Below are positions 31,513 to 42,550 of a stretch of 64,000 nt of DNA, piece by piece. Position 1 is the stretch's first letter. Each line of letters starts with the position of its first letter. The stretch covers positions 8,554,781-8,618,780 of the forward strand of contig OZ007508.1 of the NCBI GenBank assembly GCA_963931865.1, given 5' to 3'. The notes below the pieces were generated by a model. The model was not told the origin of the DNA and searched no databases. It saw only the letters and a program-made list of their open reading frames with translations. Source of the DNA: Axinella damicornis (Eukaryota; Porifera; Demospongiae; Axinellida; Axinellidae). The position numbers and the translations under genes are program-made.

Positions 31513-31911
31513 CAGGAGCTTATGAGCGGCGGAGCCGCAAAGGAGCGTGTAACTCCGGTTCCGTCCAAATACTTACGTATTTCCGTTTTGGAAACGAAGA
31601 AGAATTCGTCTCCAAACGGTGAGGGGTCCCGGGATCTTCAAAACTACCACGTTTTTGTGGCAAATCGCTTTCACTGTCACCCGTTCGCTTGGCCATTTCA
31701 CTGCGGCTAGGTCAAAGGCACTCCGCTGAGTGAGTGTCAAACTTCTCACATCGCTACCACAGAACACGTGGGTTTTTATGTCGTCATTATGATGCTAGAT
31801 TGAAGAACAGGTTTCCATATTTGGAAGTCGCTAGCTAATAATTTGGATTTGGACGGCACTCGGGCGTATGCGGTAGTTGCACGCTCCTTCGCGGCTCCGC
31901 CGCTCATAAGC
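31513..31911. mobile_element. MITE, caggagcttatgagcgg family, second member
   Basis: Same inverted ends as 3969-4381 (caggagcttatgagcggcgg and mirror), internal similarity throughout, flanked by gtacaat on both sides, again a 7-bp target duplication. A decayed end of a third copy may be at about 45560-45595. Confidence 0.92.
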
Positions 31912-32051
31912 TCCTGGTACAATGTATTGGGTTGGAAGAACTTTGCACTAGGTATGGGTGAATGATTGAGATATGAAGCTGGGGATTGTGCCGTTGTTGT
32001 CAGCATACATGGAGCTTTCAATTGATGTCCTTAAAATGAATTTTAATTTCG

Positions 32052-32285
32052 GTTGGTTCAATACTGACCCAGTTCAGGGTCCCGTTGCATGGCTGGTTCA
32101 ATACTGACCCAGTTCAGGGTCCCATTGCATGGCTGGTTCGGTACTGACCTAGTTCAGGGTACCGTTGCATGGCTGGTTCGGTACTGGCCCAGTTCAGTAT
32201 CCCTTTGCGTTCAGTACTGACCCAGTTCACCATCCAGCCTGCTCAGTACTGACCCAGTTCAATATCCTGTTGCATGGCTGTATCC
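32052..32285. repeat. Minisatellite, about 40-bp unit
   Basis: Six or so tandem copies of a unit containing tactgacccagttcagggt and gttgcatggctggttc, with variants. Non-coding. Lies about 500 bp upstream of the first RAB24-like exon. Confidence 0.9.
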
Positions 32286-32335
32286 AGTTGACTTTGTGTG
32301 AAAAGCATAGGTGCTACATGTATGTCTGTGTTCTG

Positions 32336-32681
32336 GTAGCCTCATTCCTAGGCCCCACCCAGGTTTCTGTATGGTTAGGCGGGAGAGGGCCTGATACTTT
32401 TTATCACATGAGTGACATCAAGGGTAGAAAGATGGTAGAAACACTTGAATTGAACGTGGGCATACAGGGGCTCAGAACAGCAAGAAGAGTGAAGACACCA
32501 GATAACGTACCACACATATCTTGCTGTCATACATACCAAGCGTTGAATGTGTAGATGGTTGAACAACACGCAAAGCATAGGATTTTTGCTAACAATTTTG
32601 CCCTTTTTAGATTACGTCATGCTCACATGAGGAAACTCACTAGGCCCCCGCTCTGGGCGGGAGCCTCGGAACGAGGCCACC
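32336..32681. mobile_element. Diverged element of the tagcctcgttccc family
   Basis: Left end tagcctcattcctaggcccc, right end gagcctcggaacgaggcc, about 345 bp apart and inverted. More diverged than the other members; target duplication not identified. Confidence 0.6.
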
Positions 32682-32777
32682 TGATACGGCTACGTTATTG
32701 ATTGAGAGACTTACATGTATTGGTATAGAATGTGATTACTATTGTGAGTATTATAGGACGGTCTGTCCTCACTGCAG

Positions 32778-34790
32778 GACACAGCTGGGTCAGAGAGATT
32801 TGAGTCCATGAGTAGAATCTACTACAGAGGTGCAAAGGCAGCCATTGTGTGCTTTGGTGAGTATCTCAAGCAGTCTCTTCCCAGGCCAATTACAAGTGTG
32901 TATTTGAGTTGTGGTACGGTTCTTTGCTTTCCTGTCCTGTTTCCTGTCTTCTTCCTGTCCTGTCCTGTTACCTTTCCTGTCCTGTCCTGTCCGCAGACCT
33001 CACAGACCATTCCAGCTTTGAGAGGGCCACGTTCTGGGTTAACGAACTCAAGCAGACAGAAGAGGTTGGTGTTGAGAACCGGCACTTGTAGCTGTGGCTG
33101 CCGATGGTGGTAACATCATTCCTCCTTAGTCCTTATACTCTCCTCTCCTTAGTCCTTACTCTCCTCTCCTTCTTCCCTGCCTCCTCCCCACCCATCCCTC
33201 CCTCCACCCATCCCTCCCTTCATCCCTCCCTCCCCACCTGTCCCTCCCTTCGTCTCTCCCTCCTCCGTCTCTCCCTCCTTCGTCCCTCCCTAGCTCCCTC
33301 CCTCCCTCTCTAGGAATGTGTTGTCTATTTGTGTGGCACCAAGTTTGATCTGGTTGAAGAGAACAAGAAAGCAAGGAAGATTGATCTGGGAATTGTCAGA
33401 GACTATGCTGAAGGTATTGTATATCATTTCCTGTGTTTACATGACCATGGTAGCCAGGTGGGCATCAGTTGGAACACAGCTTAATCACCAGGTGTGTACT
33501 CATGAAGAGAGCCCATGAGTCTCAGAATACCACACACACATGCAGTTATGTGAATGGAATAGGCTGTCTGCTGTTCACATAGTTCAGAAGTAAGAACATC
33601 ATTGAGAGAACAATACAGTTCACACCTGAATATGTTCTGATAGGTAAAAATAACATACATAAACAACATACATGTAGGAGCATTTTAAACGTGATGTTAT
33701 CTTTGAGTTGTGCGTATTAGAACAGCTCTTCAGTGATGCCAAAACACTGGATCTCAGGATATGGCTTGGGTTTGATTCTAGCATGGCATGAATCGATGAA
33801 CACATGCACACCACTGTCTCTCTGACGTCACTTTTGCCACACCGTAGTCGCTTGTTCTTAGGTACATGCGCCTATACATGTATCTCCACAGGAAGGAAAT
33901 ATTTGCCTATAACTGAGCTAGCTATCTGGTTAACACACCGTTCGACCGGCTGTTAAAAACTTGCCTGTCATCTTGCCATATGCCAAGGACCATCTCTACT
34001 TTATTATTGGAGAGGGGAGAGCAACAGCAAGTCAAATCAGGACCGTTATTGCAAGCAAGCTTATACTGAAGGCAAGATAGCCAGGACTTCGATAACATCG
34101 CACATCAGTAAAAGCCAGGCTGCTGTCCCATTACCATCAGCAATGTTAATGATGTCGCTATTATGAGTCAGGCTGCTGTCCCATAATGCATTACCATCAG
34201 CAATGATGTCATCATCACTGTTCAGCAATGATGTCATCATGACTCAGGCTGCTGCTGCAATTATAAGTATTGCATTTCTTTTCCAACTATATAGAAATTG
34301 AAACATCTGCCAAAACTGGTTATAACATTGGTGAGTTGTACCATTTGCGTTTGTGATTGTGAGGTATGTGTGTGCACAATGTGATCACTTAGGTTTGTGT
34401 TCATGTCATGTTCATGTCAATGTTGATGATTTCATGCCATGCCACAAGGCAGAGGGCCAATTTTTTTAAATGAGATGTACGAAGCAGCACTTGTTAGCTA
34501 CATAATGTTCCATTCATGCTTGGGCTTATTGCAATAGCTATTGCAGTTTTTCCTCTTCTGATATTGAGACCTGGTTATGAGTCAGTTACTCTGTTTTTGG
34601 CACATCTCTCATCTACATCTGCCACTTTTGGTCTGTGTGATTTTTGTTAGACCATGTGCAAGGTTGTCATCTCCTACTGCCGACTGCCTCCTCACCACCC
34701 CCACCCCCACAACCACAACCACACCACCCCACCCCACCCCTTCACCTCACCATCCCCAACTACCTCACCATCCCAATCACCTCACCAACC

Positions 34791-34826
<36 letters not shown>

Positions 34827-35259
34827 CCATCCCAACCACCTCACCATCCCAAGCACCTCACTGCCCCAATCTCCTCACCACCCCAACCACCTCACCATCC
34901 CAAGACCTCTCAGCTTTCTTGACCACCTCTCACTCATACAAGAGACAGCATATCAGAAGCCATTCCTTGCACCAAGTCTCCTTTGCCAGCCTTTGTGCTT
35001 TTAGCTTGAAGTGCTTGACTGGGCAAGGGCTTCTTAAAGATATTAATCTCATTATGCACTATCTGTGTTTGTGTTGTGTGTGTATGTGCATGTGCTGTGT
35101 GTGTGTGTGTTATTTGTGAGGAAGTTGGGATTAAGTATGTGTGTGTTATGTGTGAGGAAGTCGGGATTAAGTATGGGTTCCATCACCCCTAGACCCGTTG
35201 TTTATGTCGATTGCTGAGGACTGTCAATACGTCACGAGATAAGGGTGCTTCTAGACAAG
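32778..35259 (+). CDS. RAB24: RAB24-like small GTPase, 5-prime incomplete
   Basis: Four exons of a Rab GTPase. 32778-32856: [26 protein letters not shown] (switch II; Ser in place of the usual catalytic Gln is a RAB24 trait). 32997-33064: [20 protein letters not shown]. 33314-33413: [33 protein letters not shown]; the base-binding motif is TKFD rather than NKxD, again as in RAB24. 34295-34330: [12 protein letters not shown] (SAK motif). 35193-35259: [16 protein letters not shown], then TAA at 35240-35242; skipping one base gives DKGASRQ before an aag/gtatgc donor, matching the RAB24 tail, so a one-base loss is likely. The exon with the P-loop and switch I, and the C-terminal cysteines, were not found. 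RAB24 is linked to autophagy and lacks efficient GTP hydrolysis. Confidence 0.85.
33120..33313. repeat. C/T tract before a RAB24-like exon
   Basis: About 190 bp of tcctccct-type sequence ending at the ctctctag acceptor. The preceding intron likewise ends in a (tcctg)n run before its ccgcag acceptor (about 32930-32996). Confidence 0.9.
34120..34256. repeat. Short tandem repeat, about 30-bp phrase
   Basis: Three or four variants of caggctgctgtcccattacc and catcagcaatgatgtcatca in tandem, inside the RAB24-like intron. Confidence 0.75.
34680..34920. repeat. C-rich ccaccccaac / poly-C tract
   Basis: Low-complexity CCA/CCCAAC sequence with about 30 C in a row near 34793-34824. Open proline-rich frames here are artefacts. 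Confidence 0.95.
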
Positions 35260-35493
35260 GTATGCATACAAGTAATATTATGTGCACAATGGTTTTGGTG
35301 TGTGTTGTATGTCGGTGGAATGGGGGGAGGCGTTGAAGGAGGTTGGAAGTTGTAGTTCCTGATTCTTTAATCATGCAGCTCAATCCCTCAACAAAGGCAA
35401 TAAAGTGATTGTCGATAAAATGCTCACGATCAACCATGATTGATCAACCATGATTGATGCACGTTGTGAATTTCAGGTCAAATATTATTGTGG

Positions 35494-35725
35494 TACAGAG
35501 GTTTGCATAAAGCTTGCAACAAGCCCTGCCTTACAGTGCTGAGACTAGAAAACCACAAGTCCCACCCTGTGCCTTTACCCTATACCTTAGTAGTACAATA
35601 ATTTGCTTCCTACCCACCTAGCGCTTCCTAGCTGTAATAATAATACGTCACTATGTACACAGGGTGGGACTTGTGGTTTTCTAGTCTCAGCAGTGTTTGT
35701 TGCAAGCTTTATGCAAACCTCTGTA
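35494..35725. mobile_element. Foldback MITE, tacagaggtttgcataaagc family
   Basis: Arms tacagaggtttgcataaagc through gactagaaaaccacaagtcc and the mirror on the right, about 70 bp each with a loop of about 90 bp. The terminal TA may be the target duplication. Confidence 0.85.
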
Positions 35726-36350
35726 TATATGTATGATGCCTTTTCTGATCCTACCCAGAAACTATGCAGGGCTCTGCTGGATTACGGTAGGAGCAGCCAA
35801 CACCACAAAAGAAAGGCTGCTGCATCATGAAGAGCTAATTTGATTGGTTGATTGAATCACCATGCCCCATGCAACATGGCGTACTAGAAGTGCAACATCT
35901 TTTGCTTTTATGTGTACAGATGTTGGTAGGGTCTCCTCAGTTATAGCTTTTCTGTATTGCTTCTTTTACGTTTTTGTTTGCGTGTTTTATATTATGATAT
36001 TCACGTTGTGTCCTAGTTTCGTGGGTGGCAGTGGCAGAGGGATTCCAGTAGCTGCTGCTGTTTTTGTGCGTTTACTACTCACAATATCATTGTAAACTGT
36101 GTAAGTGCAAATTGTGTTTGTATTGCAATGGAATTGTTCCGCCTCCAGTAGAAAAATTCTGTGGGGGAAGTTGTATATTTCAAGAGGCTACAACCCGGTC
36201 ACTAACATAGTATTTCAAATCTTGGATGCAGCCTATCTGCATGGTGACCAATGGGTACAAAGGGTTGTTGTCATAACAATAGAAACCTGGAATTTCATTT
36301 TTGCAGTATATTTCTGATGGCAGTCATGATAGCCCTTACTCGTACAATGT
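35726..36350. other. No recognised gene
   Basis: Several open stretches of 60-80 codons on the plus strand, none with recognisable motifs or convincing splice context. Confidence 0.5.
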
Positions 36351-36421
36351 TCTTCCTTCAGGTTCGCCAAGGTCAAGGGTCAAGGTTCATGCGTGTATGG
36401 GTCCCGGGAATTGGCGGGCTG

Positions 36422-36723
36422 CGATCTGATTGGTCAGTCATTTTGGCGGGCATCCTTGTGCCTCAGTTCGATGTTAACTGCGGTAAAGGGAAACTTTAAG
36501 TGGGAATGACTGCTGCCTATTTCTGATGACAGTCATGTGAAGACAATTTAATGCAACTGCTTCACGTCTTGCACGTACATGCTCTTCGCTCAGGTTCGCC
36601 CCCAAAGCAACACATCGTGCCACGCGCCTGATTCAGAGCGCAGGCCCGTGTATGGGTACTGGGATTAGCGAGCTGCAATCTGATTGGTCAATCTTTGGAG
36701 GCTGTAATTATTTTTGGCGGGAA
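36422..36723 (+). promoter_or_regulatory. Duplicated CCAAT + E2F-like promoter module
   Basis: Two related blocks about 250 bp apart. Each contains ctgattggtca (an inverted CCAAT box, NF-Y type; about 36426 and 36680) followed by ttttggcggg (36441 and 36712), the second extending to ttttggcgggaa, a good E2F consensus. Both are preceded by caggttcgcc and cgtgtatgggt. NF-Y plus E2F is typical of cell-cycle promoters. The next ATG-initiated frame starts at 36769/36796. Function is inferred from motifs only. Confidence 0.55.
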
Positions 36724-36768
36724 TTTTGAAATCCTTGAGCCTCGAGTAACATCAGTTTTCACATTTCA

Positions 36769-36997
36769 GTGTTAACAGCGGAAAAGCATATCCGAATGAA
36801 TGCTGAAACGCGAGAGAAGACGAAACCACACTCAGGGATGAGGTCCTCCTCAGCTTCTGCTGCGCCAGTGAAAATAATGGAGTCGTTGTGCGTTACGCCA
36901 ATTCTCCGACCTCATGACGCCATGTCATTCTGCAGTAAATCCACTCCTGTACTCTCACGCTTTTCCTTGTTGTCGCCAGCTGTCACACCTGTGGATG
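36769..36997 (+). CDS. Unidentified small ORF / first exon with S/T-P motifs
   Basis: Two in-frame ATGs (36769, 36796). The peptide is Ser/Pro-rich with several S/T-P sites (VTPIL, STPVLSRFSLLSPAVTPVD), as in CDK substrates. A gtacgt donor candidate follows at 36998; without splicing the frame runs on to 37188 into the first satellite monomer. No family recognised. A possible later exon after the satellite (about 41920-42008, DGDDLEGSSSSMQ repeated, then a stop) does not join in an obvious phase. The E2F/CCAAT module upstream supports a real promoter. Confidence 0.4.
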
Positions 36998-37077
36998 GTA
37001 CGTTTGCGAGTAGACATGCCCCCTCACCATGCAAAATATTTCTGTTCATCCCTTCTGTTCAAGGGATAACGATCGAT

Positions 37078-40000
37078 CCGCATTGTCTCGGAGAAGTGGT
37101 GTGGAGGAGACTCGTGGATACCACTTTTGTTCTAGGTGAGTTGACCTCCCCCTCAAACCTGCAATATTATTATTCATTCCTTAGCTAGAGTCTTTCATTG
37201 TCTGGATGGCGACTCTCCGCAGGCGATCTGGACTCTCCACGTTGTCTCGGAGAAGTGGAGTGGAGGAGACTCGTGGATACTTCTTTTGTCTAGGTGAGTT
37301 GACCTGCCTCTCCACCCTGCAATATTGTTATTCATTCCTTAGCTAGAGTCTTCCAATGTCTGGATGGCGACTCTCCGCTGGCGAGCTGGACTCTCTACTT
37401 TGTCTCGGAGAAGTGGAGCAGAAGAGACTCGTTGATTCTCCTTTTTTTCTAGGTGAGTTGACCTTGCCCCTCAACGCTGCAATATTGTTATTCATTCCTT
37501 AGCTAGAATGTCTGGATGGCGACTCTCCGCAGGCAATCTGGGCTCTCCACATTGTCTCGGAGAAGTGGAGTGGAGGAGACTTGTGGATACTTCTTTTGTC
37601 TAGGTGAGTTGACCTGCCCCTGCCCCCTGCAATATTGTTATTCATTCCTTAGCTAGAGTCTTCCAATGTCTGGATGGCGACTCTCCGCTGGCGATCTGGA
37701 CTCTCCACGTTGTCTCGGAGAAGTGAAGTGGAGGAGACTCGTGGATACTACTTTTGTTCTAGGTGAGTTGACCTGACTCTCCACCCTGCAATATTGTTAT
37801 TCATTCCTTAGCTAGAATGTCTGAATGGCGACTCTCCGCAGGCGATCTGGACTCTCCACATTGTCTCGGAGAAGTGGAGTGGAGGAGAGTCGTGGATACT
37901 ACTTTTGTTATAGGTGAGTTCACCTAACTCTCCCCCCTGCAATATTGTTATTCATTCCTTAGCTAGAAAGTCTGGATGGCGACTCTCCGCTGGCAATCTG
38001 GACTCTCCACGTTGTCTCGGAGAAGTGGAGTGGAGGAGACTCGTGGATACTTCTTTTGTCTAGGTGAGTTGACCTGACCCTCCACCCTGCAATATTGTTA
38101 TTCATTCCTTACCTAGAGTCTTCCAATGTCTGGATGGCGACTCTCCGCTGGCGAGCTGGACCCTCTACTTTGTCTCGGAGAAGTGGAGCGGAAGAGACTC
38201 GTTGATACTCCTTTTTTTCTAGGTGAGTTGACCTTGCCCCTCAACGCTGCAATATTGTTATTCATTCCTTAGCTAGAGTCTTCCAATGTCTTGGTGACGA
38301 CTATCCGCAGGCCATCTGGACTCTCCACATTGTCTCAGAGAAATGGAGTGGAGGAGACTCATCAATACTAGTTTTGTTCTACGTGAGTTGACCTGCCCCT
38401 CAACCCTGCAATATTGTTATTCATTCCTTAGCTAGAATGTCTGGATGGCGACTCTCCGCAGGCGATCTTCACTTTCAACATTGTCTCGGAGAAGTGGAGT
38501 GGAGGAGACTCGTGGATACCATTTTTGTTCTAGTTGAGGTGACTTGACTCTCCACCTTGCAATATTGTTATTCATTCCTTAGCTAGAATGTCTGGATGGC
38601 GACTCTCCGCAGGCGATCTGGACTCTCCACGTTGTCTCGGAGAAGTGGAGTTGAGGAGACTCGTGGATACTTCTTTTGTCTAGGTGAGTTGACCTGACCC
38701 TCCACCCTGCAATATTGTTATTCATTCCTTACCTAGAGTCTTCCAATGTCTGGATGGCGACTCTCCGCTGGCGAGCTGGACCCTCTACTTTGTCTCGGAG
38801 AAGTGGAGCGGAAGAGACTCGTTGATACTCCTTTTTTTCTAGGTGAGTTGACCTTGCCCCTCAACGCTGCCATATTGTTATTCATTCCTTAGCTAGAGTC
38901 TTCCAATGTCTTGGTGACGACTATCCGCAGGCCATCTGGACTCTCCACATTGTCTCAGAGAAATGGAGTGGAGGAGACTCATCAATACTAGTTTTGTTCT
39001 ACGTGAGTTGACCTGCCCCTCAACCCTGCAATATTGTTATTCATTCCTTAGCTAGAATGTCTGGATGGCGACTCTCCGCAGGCGATCTTCACTTTCAACA
39101 TTGTCTCGGAGAAGTGGAGTGGAGGAGACTCGTGGATACCATTTTTGTTCTAGTTGAGGTGACTTGACTCTCCACCTTGCAATATTGTTATTCATTCCTT
39201 AGCTAGAATGTCTGGATGGCGACTCTCTGCAGGCGATCTGGACTCTCCACGTTGTCTCGGAGAAGTGGAGTGGAGGAGACTCGTGGATACTTCTTTTGTC
39301 TAGGTGAGTTGACCTGACCCTCCACCCTGCAATATTGTTATTCATTCCTTACCTAGAGTCTTCCAATGTCTGGATGGCGACTCTCCGCTGGCGAGCTGGA
39401 CCCTCTACTTTGTCTCGGAGAAGTGGAGCGGAAGAGACTCGTTGATACTCCTTTTTTTCTAGGTGAGTTGACCTTGCCCCTCAACGCTGCAATATTGTTA
39501 TTCATTCCTTAGCTAGAGTCTTCCAATGTCTTGGTGACGACTATCCGCAGGCCATCTGGACTCTCCACATTGTCTCAGAGAAATGGAGTGGAGGAGACTC
39601 ATCAATACTAGTTTTGTTCTACGTGAGTTGACCTGCCCCTCAACCCTGCAATATTGTTGTTCATTCCTTAGCTAGAATGTCTGGATGGCGACTCTCCGCA
39701 GGCAATCTGGGCTCTCCACATTGTCTCGGAGAAGTGGAGTGGAGGAGACTCGTGGATACTACTTTTATTCTAGGTGAGTTGACCTGACTCTCCACCCTGC
39801 AATATTGTTATTCATTCCTTAGCTAGAATGTCTGGATGGCGACTCTCCGCAGGCGATCTGGACTCTCCACATTGTCTCGGAGAAGTGGAGTGGAGGAGAC
39901 TCGTGGATACTACTTTTATTCTAGGTGAGTTGACCTGACTCTCCACCCTGCAATATTATTATTCATTCCTTAGCTAGAGTCTTTCATTGTCTGGATGGCG

Positions 40001-41845
40001 ACTCTCCGCAGGCGATCTGGACTCTCCACGTTGTCTCGGAGAAATGGAGTGGAGGAGACTCGTGGGTACTTCTTTTGTCTAGGTGAGTTGACCTGCCCCT
40101 CCACCCTGCAATATTGTTATTCATTCCTTAGCTAGAGTCTTCCAATGTCTGGATGGCGACTCTCCGCTGGCGATCTGGACTCTCCACGTTGTCTCGGAGA
40201 AGTGGAGTGGAGGAGACTCGTAGATACTTCTTTTGTCTAGGTGAGTTGACCTGACCCTCCACCCTGCAATATTGTTATTCATTCCTTAGCTAGAGTCTTC
40301 CAATGTCTGGATGGCGACTCTCCGCTGGCGAGCTGGACTCTCTACTTTGTCTCGGAGAAGTGGAACGGAAGAGACTCTTTGATACTCCTTTTTTTCTAGG
40401 TGAGTTGACCTTGCCCCTCAACGCTGCAATATTGTTATTCATTCCTTAGCTAGAATGTCTGGATGGCGACTCTCCGCAGGCAATCTGGGCTCTCCACATT
40501 GTCTCGGAGAAGTGGAGTGAAGGAGACTTGTGGATACTTCTTTTGTCTAGGTGAGTTGACCTGCCCCTGCACCCTGCAATATTGTTATTCATTCCTTAGC
40601 TAGAGTCTTCCAATGTCTGGATGGCGACTCTCCGCTGGCGATCTGGACTCTCCACGTTGTCTCGGAGAAGTGGAGTGGAGGAGACTCGTGGATACTACTT
40701 TTGTTCTAGGTGAGTTGACCTGACTCTCCACCCTGCAATATTGTTATTCATTCCTTAGCTAGAATGTCGAATGGCGACTCTCCGCAGGCGATCTGGACTC
40801 TCCACATTGTCTCGGAGAAGTGGAGTGGAGGAGAGTCGTGGATACTACTTTTGTTATAGGTGAGTTCACCTAACTCTCCCCCCTGCAATATTGTTATTCA
40901 TTCCTTAGCTAGAAAGTCTGGATGGCGACTCTCCGCTGGCAATCTGGGCTCTCCACATTGTCTCGGAGAAGTGGAGTGGAGGAGACTCGTGGATACTACT
41001 TTTATTCTAGGTGAGTTGACCTGACTCTCCACCCTGCAATATTGTTATTCATTCCTTAGCTAGAAAGTCTGGATGGCGACTCTCCGCAGGCGATCTTCAC
41101 TTTCAACATTGTCTCGGAGAAGTGGAGTGGAGGAGACTCGTGGATACCATTTTTGTTCTAGGTGAGGTGACTTGACTCTCCACCTTGCAATATTGTTATT
41201 CATTCCTTAGCTAGAATGTCTGGATGGCGACTCTCCGCAGGCGATCTGGACTCTCCACGTTGTCTCGGGGAAGTGGAGTGGAGGAGACTCCGTGGATGCT
41301 TCTTTTGTCTAGGTGAGTTGACCTGACCCTCCACCCTGCAATATTGTTATTCATTCCTTAGCTAGAGTCTTCCAATGTCTGGATGGCGACTCTCCGTTGG
41401 CGAGCTGGACTCTCTACTTTGTCTCTGAGAAGTGGAGCGGAAGAGACTCGTTGATACTCCTTTTTTTCTAGGTGAGTTGACCTTGCCCCTCAACGCTGCA
41501 ATATTGTTATTCATTCCTTAGCTAGATTCTTCCAATGTCTTGGTGACGACTATCCGCAGGCCATCTGGACTCTCCACATTGTCTCAGAGAAATGGAGTGG
41601 AGGAGACTCATCGATACTAGTTTTGTTCTACGTGATACTACTTTTGTTCTAGGTGAGTTGACCTGACTCTCCACCCTGCAATATTGTTATTCATTCCTTA
41701 GCTAGAATGTCTGAATGGCGACTCTCCGCAGGCGATCTGGACTCTCCACATTGTCTCGGAGAAGTGGAGTGGAGAAGATTTGTGGATACTACTTTTGTTC
41801 TAGGTGAGTTGACCTCCCCCTCAACCCTGCAATATTGTTATTCAT
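37078..41845. repeat. Satellite array, about 155-bp monomer, about 30 copies
   Basis: Tandem head-to-tail monomers of 151-158 bp. Each holds tctggatggcgactctccgc, ctctccacgttgtctcggag, aagtggagtggaggagactc, then ctaggtgagttgacct and aatattgttattcattcctt-agctaga. Two length classes differ by a short segment (agagtcttcc present or absent). Part of the array is a higher-order repeat of 620 bp (4 monomers): the variant ccaatgtcttggtgacgact recurs at 38284, 38904 and 39524. Every monomer carries ctag/gtgagt, a strong splice-donor match, and about 49 bp later ttcattccttag, an acceptor match. The array lies downstream of the unknown ORF at 36769. Confidence 0.96.
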
Positions 41846-42550
41846 GATTGGTATATAATTATATAGTCACGGGTATACACACATAATGCCTGAACATTAT
41901 GTTTCTTGCATCATGCAGGATGGTGACGACCTTGAAGGGTCATCAAGTTCCATGCAGGATGGTGACAATCTGGAAGGGTCATCAAGTGCTCAGCTCCATA
42001 CATTCTGAGGACAGGTCGGAATGTGAAGCAGTAGTTCATCTCAGTTGAGGGTACTCTCTACTATGAAGTCAATACACTAGCCAAAGCATTAGTAGCCATT
42101 GACTATACGTCGTTGCCTACCCAAAGCAAAGTGTCTATCGTTCTAATGGCACAATAGCATGATATTATTATTATTGAACCTCTTTAGTAGTCCTCAACTT
42201 TACGTTAAGTCCGAAACGCTGCATTTCTCGCACGTTTTGGGGCTTTAACTTTAACTTGTCTGTATTTTTGTATTTGGTGCATTTGTTGTCACTGTACAGT
42301 TTTTCCCAATCAAAACTGTGTAAAAGATGGCACGTAGTAATAGCAGAGCTTTGTACTGTAGGTAGCACTGAAGTTAAGGCTGTAATAGCACTTCAGGTGT
42401 TGGTTGTGGTAATCGGCTAATCACATGGGCTATAATGAGGTGTGGGTGTGGCATAAAATTCAAGCAGTCTACCACAGAATCTAATATATACTTTATAGAA
42501 CACCCAAGAGCTACTTGGCTTTACAGCAGCGTGAGAGGAGAGGACCGAAC
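41846..42550. other. Unique DNA after the satellite; possible small exon
   Basis: At 41918-42008 a catgcag acceptor-like site precedes an open stretch with a short internal duplication (gatggtgacgaccttgaagg and gatggtgacaatctggaagg) ending at TGA. Otherwise nothing recognised. Confidence 0.4.

Noticed and set aside
37078..41845. CRISPR-like repeat array
   Set aside because: Repeats are contiguous about 155-bp monomers without unique spacers, in a eukaryotic context; it is a satellite.
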